Source of the DNA: Prostheceraeus crozeri
Taxonomy: Eukaryota; Platyhelminthes; Polycladida; Euryleptidae
Assembly (NCBI GenBank): GCA_907163375.1
Contig: CAJQUW010010445.1
Location: forward strand, 62,001 to 126,000
Length of the DNA stretch: 64,000 bases
Reading direction: 5' to 3'
The notes below the pieces were generated by a model, which saw nothing but the letters and a program-made list of their open reading frames with translations, had not been told where the DNA came from and did not search any database. The position numbers and the translations under genes were made by a program. Positions 1-11,430 of the stretch are shown here, piece by piece (within the stretch, counting starts at the first letter, position 1; every line of letters starts with the position of its first letter).

Positions 1-3000
1 GCAGCTAAAGCAATTGGAATGATAGCTATGTACGCTACGTCAGAAAACAGACACCGATTTTTGCGTGACCGTTGAGATTAAGCACGACTCACTTAAAGAG
101 ATTTAGGTCGACTTCGAAATTTCATCAGGTTTTATATGTTACTAACCATACATATTTTCAGTTGAAAACATAGTACGAAACAAGTAACATTATTTGAATT
201 AACATGGAACCATATATCTTACATTGCATATTTTGCATCAATAACATACAAAATTTTGCTAAACCCATTAGTATATTTGAAAAATAATTCCAACAATGGG
301 CCTTTTAACAACAGATGCAGGTATTTCCTGGACTTCCTATCTATACAGTATATCTAAAAAGGACAGTAAGTAGGCCTACAACTAAAAGCACCTTGTCTTG
401 GGGATGTGCTTTACCACGAAACCCTCAAATATTCTTTGCAGGTGGCCTTACCACATGCATTGTATCCTTCATTTGTGTCTATGAATCACATCAAGCTTCC
501 GGGCACCACTTGTAAACACGATCGTCTTCTCCACTTGTACGTAGTGTAAGAGTGACGCAAAAGTTCAGAGTCTCATACACAATAAAGCAGGAAAAGGAGG
601 AATAGGACTGACGCACAGTCGCATTACAGTCCTGGTATTTCTAGCACTAAATAAATAAATGAACCTTGCTTATAATCAGCAAGCACTATGTTTATCCGTG
701 CTTATATTCTGTTCCTCTGGTCAGGAGTTCTCTTCACAACTTGCTATCCTTTGAATTTAGGTCGAATTATTTTGAGACGCTTTATGACCGTCCTCATTTT
801 TGTAATTGAATGCTGCTGTCCTCTAATATCACATTCTCTTCTTCATCCCTTTTCGCTCTACTCATCTTTAGATTGGTCATCACTCATCATCAATTTGATT
901 CAACAGAGAGAAGAACATCGGCATGACGTTTGAATTCGTGTCATGAAATGATTGAGTTGACTGTCAATGATACGTAAGTTTCTGATACTAACAATGATAC
1001 ATAGCTCTCAAATGAGTTGACTATTGTAATAAGAGGCAACAGCGTAGAAGCAGACTGCCATTTTTAAGATATGTTCAACGTACTGCAGTCTTCTCGCTTC
1101 AAAAGTTGTCATACATCTACGTTTATCACGAATCTGTGAAATAGCTAATCCTTGGAACATTTGTTAGCGGTTGGTCACCAAGTTGGCCATGTCACATAAT
1201 AATCGCTGAAAACCATGTCAATCAGCCACTGGTGAAGTGATAGTCACATAGATATCAAACACCATTGCTTTACTTGACCCAGTCCTACAGGCATCTTTAT
1301 GGGAAGAGAAATATACAGTGTCTCAAAAATTCCCCACCATACTAGCGTTGCATTTTTTGCAAATGAAATTTTGACGCCTCTTCTCCTCTTCTGAGATTGC
1401 ATGTCAATAATGATACTTCGCCAAATCGGAAATGCGTCAAACTTTTTGTCAGCCGTAGCTTTGTAAACGTCTGGACGATTGGAAGTGAAGCACCATAGTT
1501 AGAGGGTAGACTTGTGGCTATGTAGTGAATCTGTAAATGGAGGACATTTCGATCCTACAAAAAAACTCACAAAGCGCAGATGTCTGACATCTTTTTCATA
1601 AAGTCATGAAGAGCAAATTATGCAGTTCTTGTTTCTCATTCGATTATAGCCAGAAAACGACCAGCTTTAATCCGTGCCCGAAGACAAATTTGAGTTGGGT
1701 TCGAGTTGGACTTCCACACCTCTCGTCAACTTGCATTCCCTTACTAAAAGTTAAAATTACTTATGAAGAAAGTAATCTATCATGAGAACTTCTATAAGAA
1801 TCAAAAAAGGAAGGGATCTGATGAAATTTGTTGCCAAAATTGACTGCTTTCTTCCTTTGATGTGATACACATGATTGCACAAAGACTCTCCCCAACTCTC
1901 ATCGAGATAATCTGATTTTTATCGACGTTACTCGCATGCGGAAGTTTTAAATGTCTACTTTAAAAACGTAAAAACGTTCACTTACTTTGATTCCCCTGGT
2001 ATCTGTGAAAGAAGTGATTCTGAATTCGATGATACGGTAGCGTGGATAAGAAAGTAAAAAAGTATAAACAGAAAGCCAAAAGAGCTCACAGCCATTCCGG
2101 GTGCTCGAGAATATCACAGAGAAATGGTAACTCAAAGTTGTCGAGTAGCGTTGCTATCGTGCAACACGATAAGATAACATGATCTACAATACTGAGCCGT
2201 GAGTGGGTGTTTTCATGACGTCATCAACTGTAGCATACACACGGTAGACATTCGTCAACTGATCAACATTTGGGACAGCGGATTTGGGCGCTTTTTACTC
2301 TCACGACGCAACCATGAGAATGCCAGATCACTCGTTATTTAAAAATACAAGAGCAGCATACTGAACAAGAAGTTGTACGAGCTTTACTGAAATAAGCTTA
2401 CTGCTACTCGCTGTTAATCGAAATCTATAAATGGTAAGCAAAAATACTCACTCAAGCGCGTCAACGAACAGTTGCTTGCTCATTATGCGGTTTTCCTTGA
2501 TAAATATTTACGCTTTTCAACGACTGTGACTGGATGTAGGTATTTCTGTTTGCCATGTGTTGGGGCAAACAACACAAGAATTTTCCATCTCTGAACTTTG
2601 AATGGTGAGTAAGGATGTATGCGTCAATGAAGAGCCCATGAAAGCTTGAACATTGATGATGATGTGACCAAAACAATGAAGCAAATAATAATCCAATTGT
2701 TCTTTTCGTGTAACTGCAACATTGTCGAAAGTAATAACAGTCACTCTGTGATCCAGAATATGTGCGAAGAAGGAAAATACAAGTGACTATCTCGAACAAC
2801 ATTTTAGCTCAAGTAAATTTAACACTATTCAAGAAACAATCAATAGCGAATTTTTACAAACTGCTACACGAACTCGACCCATCCTGAGACTGTGAATAAG
2901 CTTTGACTCGAGCTTTTGTACACAATAAAGTTGTAAGCGTGGGTGAGGTCCGAACCCGTTATTTTCTAAAACAACAGGCCATGAATTATGCAGATGCTAT

Positions 3001-4755
3001 AATATTCCTTTTCCCTCGATCTAAATTGGCGGGGGGACACAGATTCAAGTTTTTTGCGCATAAAATCTGATAATTCCCCAGAAAACAGAGTTTCTCACAA
3101 AACAGAAAACTACAACCCAATGGAAATTTTTACCTGTGCTCTCTCTTCAAGTTGCTAATCCTAACTCCCAACCTGGTCAAATTTGCCACTGTATGAAGGA
3201 TACTCAAACCTCTAACTTCAAATTCTAGCTTCATGCCTTTCATAGGCCTAAATTAAATAAAATGTTAGAATATTCATTATCGATTTTTCATTCATTCTTT
3301 TGTTAGAGCTCTATACTTACATCATGATAATGAGTTCAAAATTTGAAGATTTAAGTTTTCTAAATAGTTCACTTGATTCAGAACACTCACCGTCATTTTT
3401 GACATCATCATACACAAATCTGGCCAGTCAGATTTGGAAGTCTGACATTATTGGAATTATTGGACATTATTTGGAAGCAGACCGGTGTTGCTCTTCCTAT
3501 TTCCCCTGCTCTCACTTTCCGGGTGGAAATAATGTAGCTTAGAATTGCCGGGGGAGAAACAGTTGCAATTTTCGGAAGTTGCTTCTGTAGGTTTTGTTTT
3601 CCCATCTTTATCTTGAAAACGTCGCAAGCTTCCTTTTGTTTTACTATCCTACTCTGTACCGTTTAGCCCTCTCCCCTGTGATAGTGCAGTTTCTCCTAGC
3701 GAATGAAAACAGTTTCCCAACAAAAGACAATTCAATTTCCTAAATACAGCATATGAATTAAAATTCAGTTGTTAAATTTACAAAAATCATAAATGGTTAG
3801 AATGTGGCTATCTAGAAAATTTGATCTGATACACACAAACACCGCATTTTTTTAATAAAAGCCGCCCAATGCGAGACGTACGCTGCTATGTGGAGCATAG
3901 AGCAAGTAGGCAGAAAAAAGACTTCAGTGAAAATTTTTATATCATAAGATTCAATTTTCTACATGCAGAGATTGCGGTATGTTCTTTCTAAAAAATGTCT
4001 GATCAATTTTTGAAAAGCTCTTTTTTTTGCAAATTCCTGTGTTGATTCACAAAGTTAGCGATTTGGTACTTGAGATTTCAATATTGAAGTAGCATTAAAC
4101 CTGAGATATCAAATACTGTAGAATGAACTTTATTGTCAAGAATCTTGATTGGAAGGAAGTTAATTTGATAATCTAGGAAATTTCATGATCAGCATCATTA
4201 CGTACATCATAGAAAAACTTGAGAACGGAAGAGATTCTTCCAACAGGCCAAATCGAATGGTTAAGTTAAGACACTTGTCTAAATTATTAACTAGCAGAAT
4301 GCTCTCTACAGTCAAAATCATTGTGCATAGATTTGAGTTGATTGATGGCTAGAAGTATAATACTCTTCACGACAAGAATTCGACATATTCATGTGGATTA
4401 ATTCAACTTTCTTAACTGTATGATTTGATGAATCACTAAAAGACACGACTCTCATAGAACACCCTAATTAGTATTTTATTTTCAATGAAAATTGAGATCT
4501 TCCTTTTTCAATAAAAAAGAAACCGCATCTCAATTACTAGCATAGAGAAAATGTTGCAGCCGTTCAAAATCGAGTTTCTTCAAAATTTGCAAAATTAAGA
4601 TATGTTTCAGGAGAGCCGATTAAAGTTTACATCACGAATCAATTATAATACTAGTTTGAAGAACGGTCGACTATTAGTGGCATTTCTACACCATTTCCAT
4701 GTGTAACTTTATAGAAAGGGTCAATCATTGTAAGATAGACATGTGAAATTGTAAT
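1..4755. other. Left-edge non-coding DNA, no recognised gene
   Basis: AT-rich sequence with only short, low-complexity open frames. The longest, on the minus strand at 2461-2802, encodes 113 residues with no motif I recognise, and an overlapping frame is almost as long. I see no convincing splice-bounded exon, RNA gene or terminal repeats here. The stretch may hold unrecognised old repeats or belong to an intron or intergenic region of a gene outside the window. Confidence 0.4.
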
Positions 4756-6221
4756 CAGTGGTCGGGCCAGCTCAGAGGAAGAAATTTACGCAGGATGGTG
4801 AAATTTACGCAGTTCGCGGTTAAAATTTGATTAATGGTAGTACTTTCAAAAGAGCTGTACGCGATCAGACAGTATTATTTCCCGTAATACACCAAACTAC
4901 ATAACAAACATTTCCAAGTGGTTCAAAATGTACTGGTTTATGTTCAGTTTAAGGTTTTTGAATGCTTGATACACTTAAGAAAGAAAATTCATTGTAGGTC
5001 AACTTAAAGTCACTATATCTAAAATGAAGGGGTAGGCCCTACTGTAGTTTGATTATATTTTAAAAAAGTGTAAATTATTTTAAAATATCTTTATATTGTA
5101 CATGAGAAAGAAATGAAAAAACAAGTTTTCATTGTGATATATTAGTGGAAAAAAATAGAGGACTCTATGACTAAATTGACGCTATTCAGACTTATACACG
5201 GCAATAAAAACTATCAAAGACAACAAAAATAGACAAATGTTAAAAAAGACGCTGCATTACACGAGAAACAATAGTTTTGAGAAATAGTATCCAACAATAT
5301 TTAGTATGGTTTGTCGAAATTGAAACTGAACAATTCTACGTAGCAACAATAAGAAGAATTTTAACTGATGTTAAGAGCTATTTCAGATGATTCGCTTGAA
5401 CACAGAAAGTAATGAAGGTTTCTAAAAATATGACGAACAGATATAATCAAAAATGAGATGTATGCAGTGAAACTTTGGTGTGTAAAAGTCTGTATCGTGA
5501 GAAGTATACGCATCATGGATTATTTTACTTTTTGACAAAAATGTGGATAACCATCATTCTCGCGTGTACGCGAACATTCCATTCTTACATGATCAAATAC
5601 AGCAAATATCTGATGTTACGTCTTGCCATTTGATAAAGGCATCAATACTCAAGAAAAAATGACAGATTATAATAAATTTATGACTCGAGCTTCAATAGCG
5701 ATCATTATCAATGAAAAATGAATAACTTTAAAATTAAAATGAGGATATATAATCTCTCTTTAATAGAATTTCTTGATGAATAGCGCTCCTGCTATCCTTA
5801 TCAACCATAAGGCTTAGCTTGATGGCAAGTTTGGCACGCGTGTGCAAAGGAAGACTCAATGGTTGAAAATATCTGAGGTTCTCTGAAAAACCAAACTCTG
5901 ATTGTTTGACAAGGATTCTCATCAAAACTTCATCCAAAACTCAGGATGATCTTAACTTGAATACTGTTGAAATTTATGCGAAGATGCCCGCTTTACAAAT
6001 TTCCGTCTCTGTTGTATGTGATGTGCTATTGAACTTCGAAACAAATACATTATGATCGAGTCATTTACACTTGAATATGCAATTGACTCTTACACACACA
6101 AGTATACTCACAGAATCCTAAAAATCAAGCTTGGGAACTATTCGAAATTTAAAGCTGTTTAAATTCCTGATTAAGCATATCTCACATCTGAAGTGCTCGA
6201 CTATTAAATGTACTTGAGGAA

Positions 6222-6690
6222 TCAAAAAGGATGTAGATTCTTTTTCATTGTTATTTTATACACTATTTTTCTCTCTAACGTCGCTTGTTTTTCGATTATT
6301 TTCATCTTCCAGTTTAATTGTTCTTCTTCCCCAATCGCCGCTGTTTCTCTCAAATTACGAGCTTCCTGCTCCATTTCGTCAGCCTTCCTTTTCTTTGCTG
6401 TAGCTTCATTTTGTTTTTCATCGACACTCGCCAAATCAAGCTCCAATTTCTTCAATTTTGCACTTATCTGTCGCTCCTTCTCTAGCTCGTCTTATATTTT
6501 CTTTCTGGTCAGTTCTCTCTCCGCCTCAGCTATTTTACTTTTTTCTTATTCTTCCTCTCTTTGTACGCACTCATTGCATTTTGTGCCATTTGCTGCAATT
6601 CGTCAGAAAAGGCACCTCAAAACATGCCTTATTCCGCGAGTTCAAATATTATTTCGCAAACGTGAGTGCTCTCGCTCATTGTTGATCCAG
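6222..6690 (-). pseudogene. Coiled-coil protein fragment inside the hAT element
   Basis: The minus-strand frame 6455-6222 (77 residues) is rich in Lys, Glu, Ala and Gln with heptad-like spacing, for example LELDLASVDEKQNEATAKK. Upstream frames up to about 6690 continue the charged pattern (LQQMAQNAMSAYKER) but are interrupted by a stop and frame changes. It lies downstream, on the same strand, of the transposase remnant within the same terminal repeats. It could be the tail of the element's transposase or a second element-encoded protein. No function can be assigned. Confidence 0.35.
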
Positions 6691-6943
6691 ACTGGTTCGT
6701 TTTTTCGTCACTATAGAAGCATGCTGAACTGTCTTTCGACAGTTCAGAATTCCCGTGAGGAATGATCAAACAATGGCGAACTAATCGTTTCAAGATAAGA
6801 ACGTTCAGTTAGCTGATGACCTTCTGCCAAAAACTAAGGGTAACAGCTCGACCTGAAGCTTGATATTTTGCAATTCACATCTCAATGCTGTTAGATCAGC
6901 ATCCTGAAAGACATTTGAAAGCTTCTTTGCCACGAATTGATCG

Positions 6944-7720
6944 TCAACGTTTCATAGTAAATGGAGGTAAGGTTTTCGAGTAAAGAAACCTCAGATTTCG
7001 CAGTAATTTATACGCAAACGGCAAGTAGTGCACCAGTTGTTGTGTACAGGAGATGTAAAAGGCTCGTACTTGTTCATAAAACCTTCTTCTTTGCTGTTCG
7101 CTAAGATCAATTACTAATTTGAAAATCCTTTCGCCAATAATGATTTTCCGATCCGGCAGAATATCATCCGTATTGGAACTTTTCCATGGCTCTTTGGTGT
7201 CAATGCGATCTTCCTTATACATCAAGAGCCATTTGATGAGAAGATTTGACATAGTTTGCCATAAGTCATGTATGAGGCAACCATCATGTTGGAATCTTTT
7301 CAAATTCCCTCAGAGGTTTTAAAGCGGTGGCAAAGAATTCTAATATGCATTCAGTAAGAGTATCTGAAAGTGTCTTCTGAATTCTTCTGATTCGATCATT
7401 CGAAGACGACGTGTTTGACTTCGCCACAGTTACAGCAAAAAATGCTTCAATGCTTCCAGTTGTTCTTATAGTCGCTCGATCACCTCCAAACACTGCAACC
7501 ATCGTGTATCTATAAAGCGCAAGAATCTGTGCTGCTCCACCTTCATAAGATTGGCGCTGTGTTTATATTCCGAATCAAAGTTATGATGCCGAAATCATAA
7601 CGAGATTTTTCTATCGTACAGCATATTAACAAAACCTAGAAAAAGATCATAATTGATCAGATTGTCTATGCTATAATTGCAACCATCAGTCTTGACAAAC
7701 CAGCATAGAAAGAAAAACCA
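6944..7720 (-). pseudogene. hAT-like transposase remnant (C-terminal half)
   Basis: Reading from high to low coordinates, overlapping minus-strand frames (7720-7510, 7502-7284, 7303-6944) give a broken protein. It contains a DTRWLQCLEVIERL-like stretch, then a long segment with FFATALKPLREF followed by FQHDGCLIHDLW. This order (a TRWL-type motif, then a 'PL.EFN..FQ....IH.L' region) is familiar from zinc-finger/DUF4371-like hAT transposase relatives in many invertebrates. At least two frame changes separate the parts, and a stop lies before the TRWL region. It sits inside the 4756-8144 element, in the orientation expected if this was that element's transposase. Family assignment is by pattern memory and only moderately secure. 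Confidence 0.5.
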
Positions 7721-8599
7721 TTGTACATGAAATGTAGTTAGTGTGTCACTGTTAAAGCACATAACTCGAACATATGTTGATATCACTGAGCGGTAGTTGG
7801 CACGACTGGAGATAAGAGAGAAAATCCGATCTTTCACAAAATTCTTTCTTAGAAGTAATGATTAATTCTGGATTATTTAAACGCACTCGTCCCAGTATCA
7901 CTCACGTTTACGACCTGAAAGAAGCTACAGATTAAGTGGAGTATACTCGGAATACATCGTATTATATTCGTATAATACAAATAGACATATATTTTCCCTA
8001 AACATGTGTGAAACTCGTCTTGATTATCTTCAGCTGAACATAAAACATTGACAGTAGTACTTAAATAATTTACGCATAAGAACATGAAAAATTTACGCAG
8101 GACTCAAATTTTTTACGCCAATTTACGCAGCGGCTCGATCACTGTTTGTAATATAGAAATTGCATCTGAAATATCGAAAATGTCAAATGTAGCTAATATA
8201 AACGCATTGTCATTTGTAACATCGAAATGAAAATTGAAAAATACCATCCCGGGATATCCCATGAGGAATGAAGTAATTAGTCTATGATCTACTAATATGC
8301 TATGCTGATTTTTAAATTAATCATTAGGAATTTATATAACACAATTTCTCCGTGTTCGACGTATTTTCAGCGCGCTCGTAGTCTTGTGGCTTTTGTGTTT
8401 CCCTTATTGGCTATCAGCAATCATATTTCATCAATTTTGATATCACTCTATGCTTATCACATTCTTTTCATTTCTGTGCATAGACAATAATGGCTTTTTA
8501 AGGTCCCTGCTTTTACACTAAAAGACCACCATGGGAAACCAATGATATTCATTCTTTGATAATTCAACGCAGAAAAGAAGAGCATATCTACTTAGAGAC

Positions 8600-9345
8600 T
8601 CGAACCATATTTCTAATCATGCTAAAGCAAGTCATTCGTAGAGCAGTACCCAAGTCTGAATCTTCTTTCACAAGTGGCGGCAATCCGAAGAATTACTGGA
8701 ATTATGTTAAGTCCAAAGGATTCAAAGCATGATAGGCCCTCTCATGGAACCTTTTATAAACCAGATAACGTACGATTCCAAACGCACAAAATCTTGGGTG
8801 ACTTTTACCAATCTGTTCTCACAACTGAAACTCTCCTTTTCTGTTGATTCAAGCACTCACCATTGACTCTCATCAGTGATTCTCCCTCCTGACAATATTC
8901 GCCCACACTTAACTCGTTAAGTGAACTTCTCCGCCTCAGGACCTGCATGATGACCTTCACATTTGCTTCATTGCTACTTAAACTTTCCCGTCTATTCCGC
9001 ACATACATTGCTTTAAGGAATAGTCCTAAAATCTCGAAGCATGCACTCGTAAACCCAATTTTTAAGAAAGGCACAGTCGCAAGGATGCAAAGAATTATCG
9101 TCCCATTAGCCGGACTCATTCCGTTTCCAAACTAATGGAGTGCATTGTTCGGGATTATCTTTGGGATTTCTCGAATAAACATGATATCATTAAAAAGGGC
9201 ACTCAATTTGGATTTTCATTCATGACCATTCACACACCAACTTTCAGAGCTTCTATAAGACATCACTTCCTTTGTTGATTGCGGTCAGTGAATTGATTTA
9301 ATTTACCTAGATTTTGAGAAAGCCTCTAGCACAGGTTGCCATCGA
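8600..9345 (+). pseudogene. Decayed non-LTR retrotransposon reverse transcriptase
   Basis: Plus-strand frames, broken by several stops and shifts, show the landmarks of a jockey/CR1-type reverse transcriptase. These are a KNYWNYVKSKG segment near 8690, a 'VNPIFKKG' block with the expected 'NYRPIS'-like region scrambled near 9055-9110, an 'SKLMECIVRDYLWDFSNKHDII' region near 9125-9190, and an 'LDFEKA'-like remnant near 9305-9320. The catalytic YxDD region is absent, so the copy is truncated on both sides. It cannot encode a working enzyme. Confidence 0.55.
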
Positions 9346-11229
9346 CCGATAGAAGGCACAGGACACCGAAGGCCCGTCTGGAGCGCAAATTACTTTTAAT
9401 TTTAAAATTATAAATTTCGACCAAACTTTGGGGAGTTTTTCTTGATTTGATTTGTGATAGATAATGAAATTGTGAAGATTTTACTTACGATGAAGTAGCA
9501 CAAAAGCTGACTTCTACCGGGTCTACGTTTGTTCTTGCCAAAACAACCTGCTGAAGAAAGCGTACCATAGACAATGGAATCTAGCGTAATAATTCAACTC
9601 TGGTTCAATGCGGCATTAATCGCTGTGATATCTACTCGTATCTGCAGATCGCCATTATTTCGCCATCTAATTAATATTATCGCCATTAACAATTCGAGCT
9701 ACATGTATCAATAAAACAGAAAAGGCAATGGTAATTTTTGAACGCAACTAGAGTCCCCAACATCCAGAATATGCCACATTCAAATTGTCAATTAAAAACA
9801 TTGGTTTCGTTTTTTTTTAATGTTCTATTGTGAATGTCAAGTTCAAAAGTAAAAACTCAAAAAATGTCACACTCGGTTTCAAATAAAGAAAATAGTACAT
9901 ATTGAAGCCAATATCATTTCAACAAAATGCTCTGATCTAAATGCAGAAATTACTGACAGACACCATGCAGTCTTGAGACTGATGTCAAGGAGGATTGCCA
10001 ATCAGTGACATTTGATAGTCTTGGAGTTATCTCATGGTTAATTAAAATACAAAGCATAGTCAAAAAGTAAGCATATCATGTGTTCTATAACAAGACAACT
10101 TACAGGACAGCATTCAATAACTTGAAAAAAAGGAATTATGAGATACAAGGAAAATTGAATATTACACTATACTGTCTTTGGCAAATAACATCTCTTCAAA
10201 ACGCTTATGGTTCGCAAAATGCCTGATAATTTTAGATTGATAATAGAGTACACAAAATTCGAGTAAATATGAAAGATAACTTGCAGTCAGACAACATGGA
10301 CAAAGACTACAATATTCAAGATATATCAAACAGAACCTTTTGCTTATAGAACAGTACTGCCATAATTAGCATGCTAGATCAATACACTAGTTATAATTAC
10401 GTTAAAACAATGTAAAAAGGTAGGAATATAACTTTGAATGTAATTGAAGATGTAATACGATCGGTCAATTGACAAACTATTTCTTCGAAAAATATCGGCT
10501 TGTGATTTTTGCACGAAAAAGAAAATTTCTCCATGATCTTAATGAAACGATGAATTAACTGCGACAATAGTATGAGAACGATGTGTTCTCTACAAAACCT
10601 TAAAGCAGAATTTCAGATATCTTAAAAATAAAAAGTTAATAACAGCACTTTCATAAATTGCCTTCTAGGATCGCAATGTGTCTACGTCTACAAAACAGAA
10701 AATGCAACACACCCGAAAGATTCCAACAACTTTGGGTATTACATTGAAATTAATAAATGCGTATAAAATCAACCCTAGTAAAAATTCATCACATGGTCAA
10801 ATGAAAATAGAGGCAGTCAGAGATGTGCTATGAAGTTTCGATTTATTAATTTGGTATCCAAGTGATAATCGACTAGCTACAACATTACGGATATCTTTAT
10901 GTACTCATAGATTGCATGCACCGAAAAGACTCAACTCTAATTATCCAGAATTTGAAGTTTCCATATGCGAAACTGAATGAAAATCAGTATCTAAAATCAC
11001 GCACAGATTATTCTTAAAAGCTATAATAGCAATCAAGTATTGTATAAACGGGATTGAGGTACATAAAAACCAAGAATCCTTGTATAGCCTATGTGAGAAA
11101 AAACGTCGTCAACAGGAAAACATTTGACCATTAAGATGACTTTACTGGAGCATAACTTTTCAGTAACAAATGCTATAAAGGAAAAACGTTGCCACCAATA
11201 TCGTTAACATGAATGGAAGACGAATACCA
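9346..11229. other. 3' flank of the MAGUK gene; possible 3' UTR
   Basis: No protein-coding signal is seen. The stretch immediately left of 11230 is downstream of the stop codon of the minus-strand MAGUK gene and should hold its 3' UTR. The nearest consensus polyadenylation hexamer on the minus strand is AATAAA at 10847-10842 (TTTATT on the plus strand), about 380 bases past the stop. I cannot tell from sequence whether it is used. The remainder is plain AT-rich DNA. Confidence 0.35.
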
Positions 11230-11430
11230 TCAAGTGCAGCTCAATTTCTCCTCCGTAATAAGCCAAGAACGTGGCACCCAATGAGGTTCCGTCTCTAGTC
11301 TGTATGCTAACTCCGACAATTGCTCTAAGGCGACAGGGAGATCATCATTGACTATTACAAAGTCGAAGAAATGCCCAAATTTTATCTCGACTGCATTTGA
11401 CTCGTTCAACATCGTTTCAAGCTGATCCTC
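11230..11430 (-). CDS. MPP7: MAGUK terminal coding exon 12
   Basis: 201 nt including the stop, residues 483-548. Encodes FGHFFDFVIVNDDL and the terminal ETEPHWVPRSWL hallmark of p55 MAGUK guanylate-kinase domains, then a short tail EEKLSCT. CAG acceptor at 11431-11433. Confidence 0.92.
   Translation of the reverse strand, partial: EDQLETMLNESNAVEIKFGHFFDFVIVNDDLPVALEQLSELAYRLETEPHWVPRSWLITEEKLSCT

Larger units (their letters stand above)
4756..8144 (-). mobile_element. Decayed hAT DNA transposon, ~3.4 kb
   Basis: The left end reads CAGTGGTCGGGCCAGCTC and the reverse complement of the right end reads CAGTGATCGAGCCGCTGC, an imperfect terminal inverted repeat with the CAG start usual for hAT elements. 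The 8 bases outside the ends are ATTGTAAT (4748-4755) and TTTGTAAT (8145-8152), an 8-bp target duplication with one mismatch, as expected for hAT. Near both ends the motif TTTACGCAG recurs in direct orientation. Inside, on the minus strand, lie fragments resembling hAT-type transposase and a coiled-coil segment. The coding parts carry frameshifts and stops, so the copy is dead. Boundaries and duplication are seen directly; the hAT assignment is inference from ends plus coding fragments. Confidence 0.72.

Noticed and set aside
2461..2802. 113-codon minus-strand open frame
   Set aside because: No family resemblance, a second overlapping frame of similar length, and no supportive splice or start context.
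6208..6765. 185-codon plus-strand open frame with Ser/Phe-rich sequence
   Set aside because: It is the antisense shadow of the minus-strand coiled-coil segment; Lys/Glu codons read backwards give Phe/Leu/Ser.
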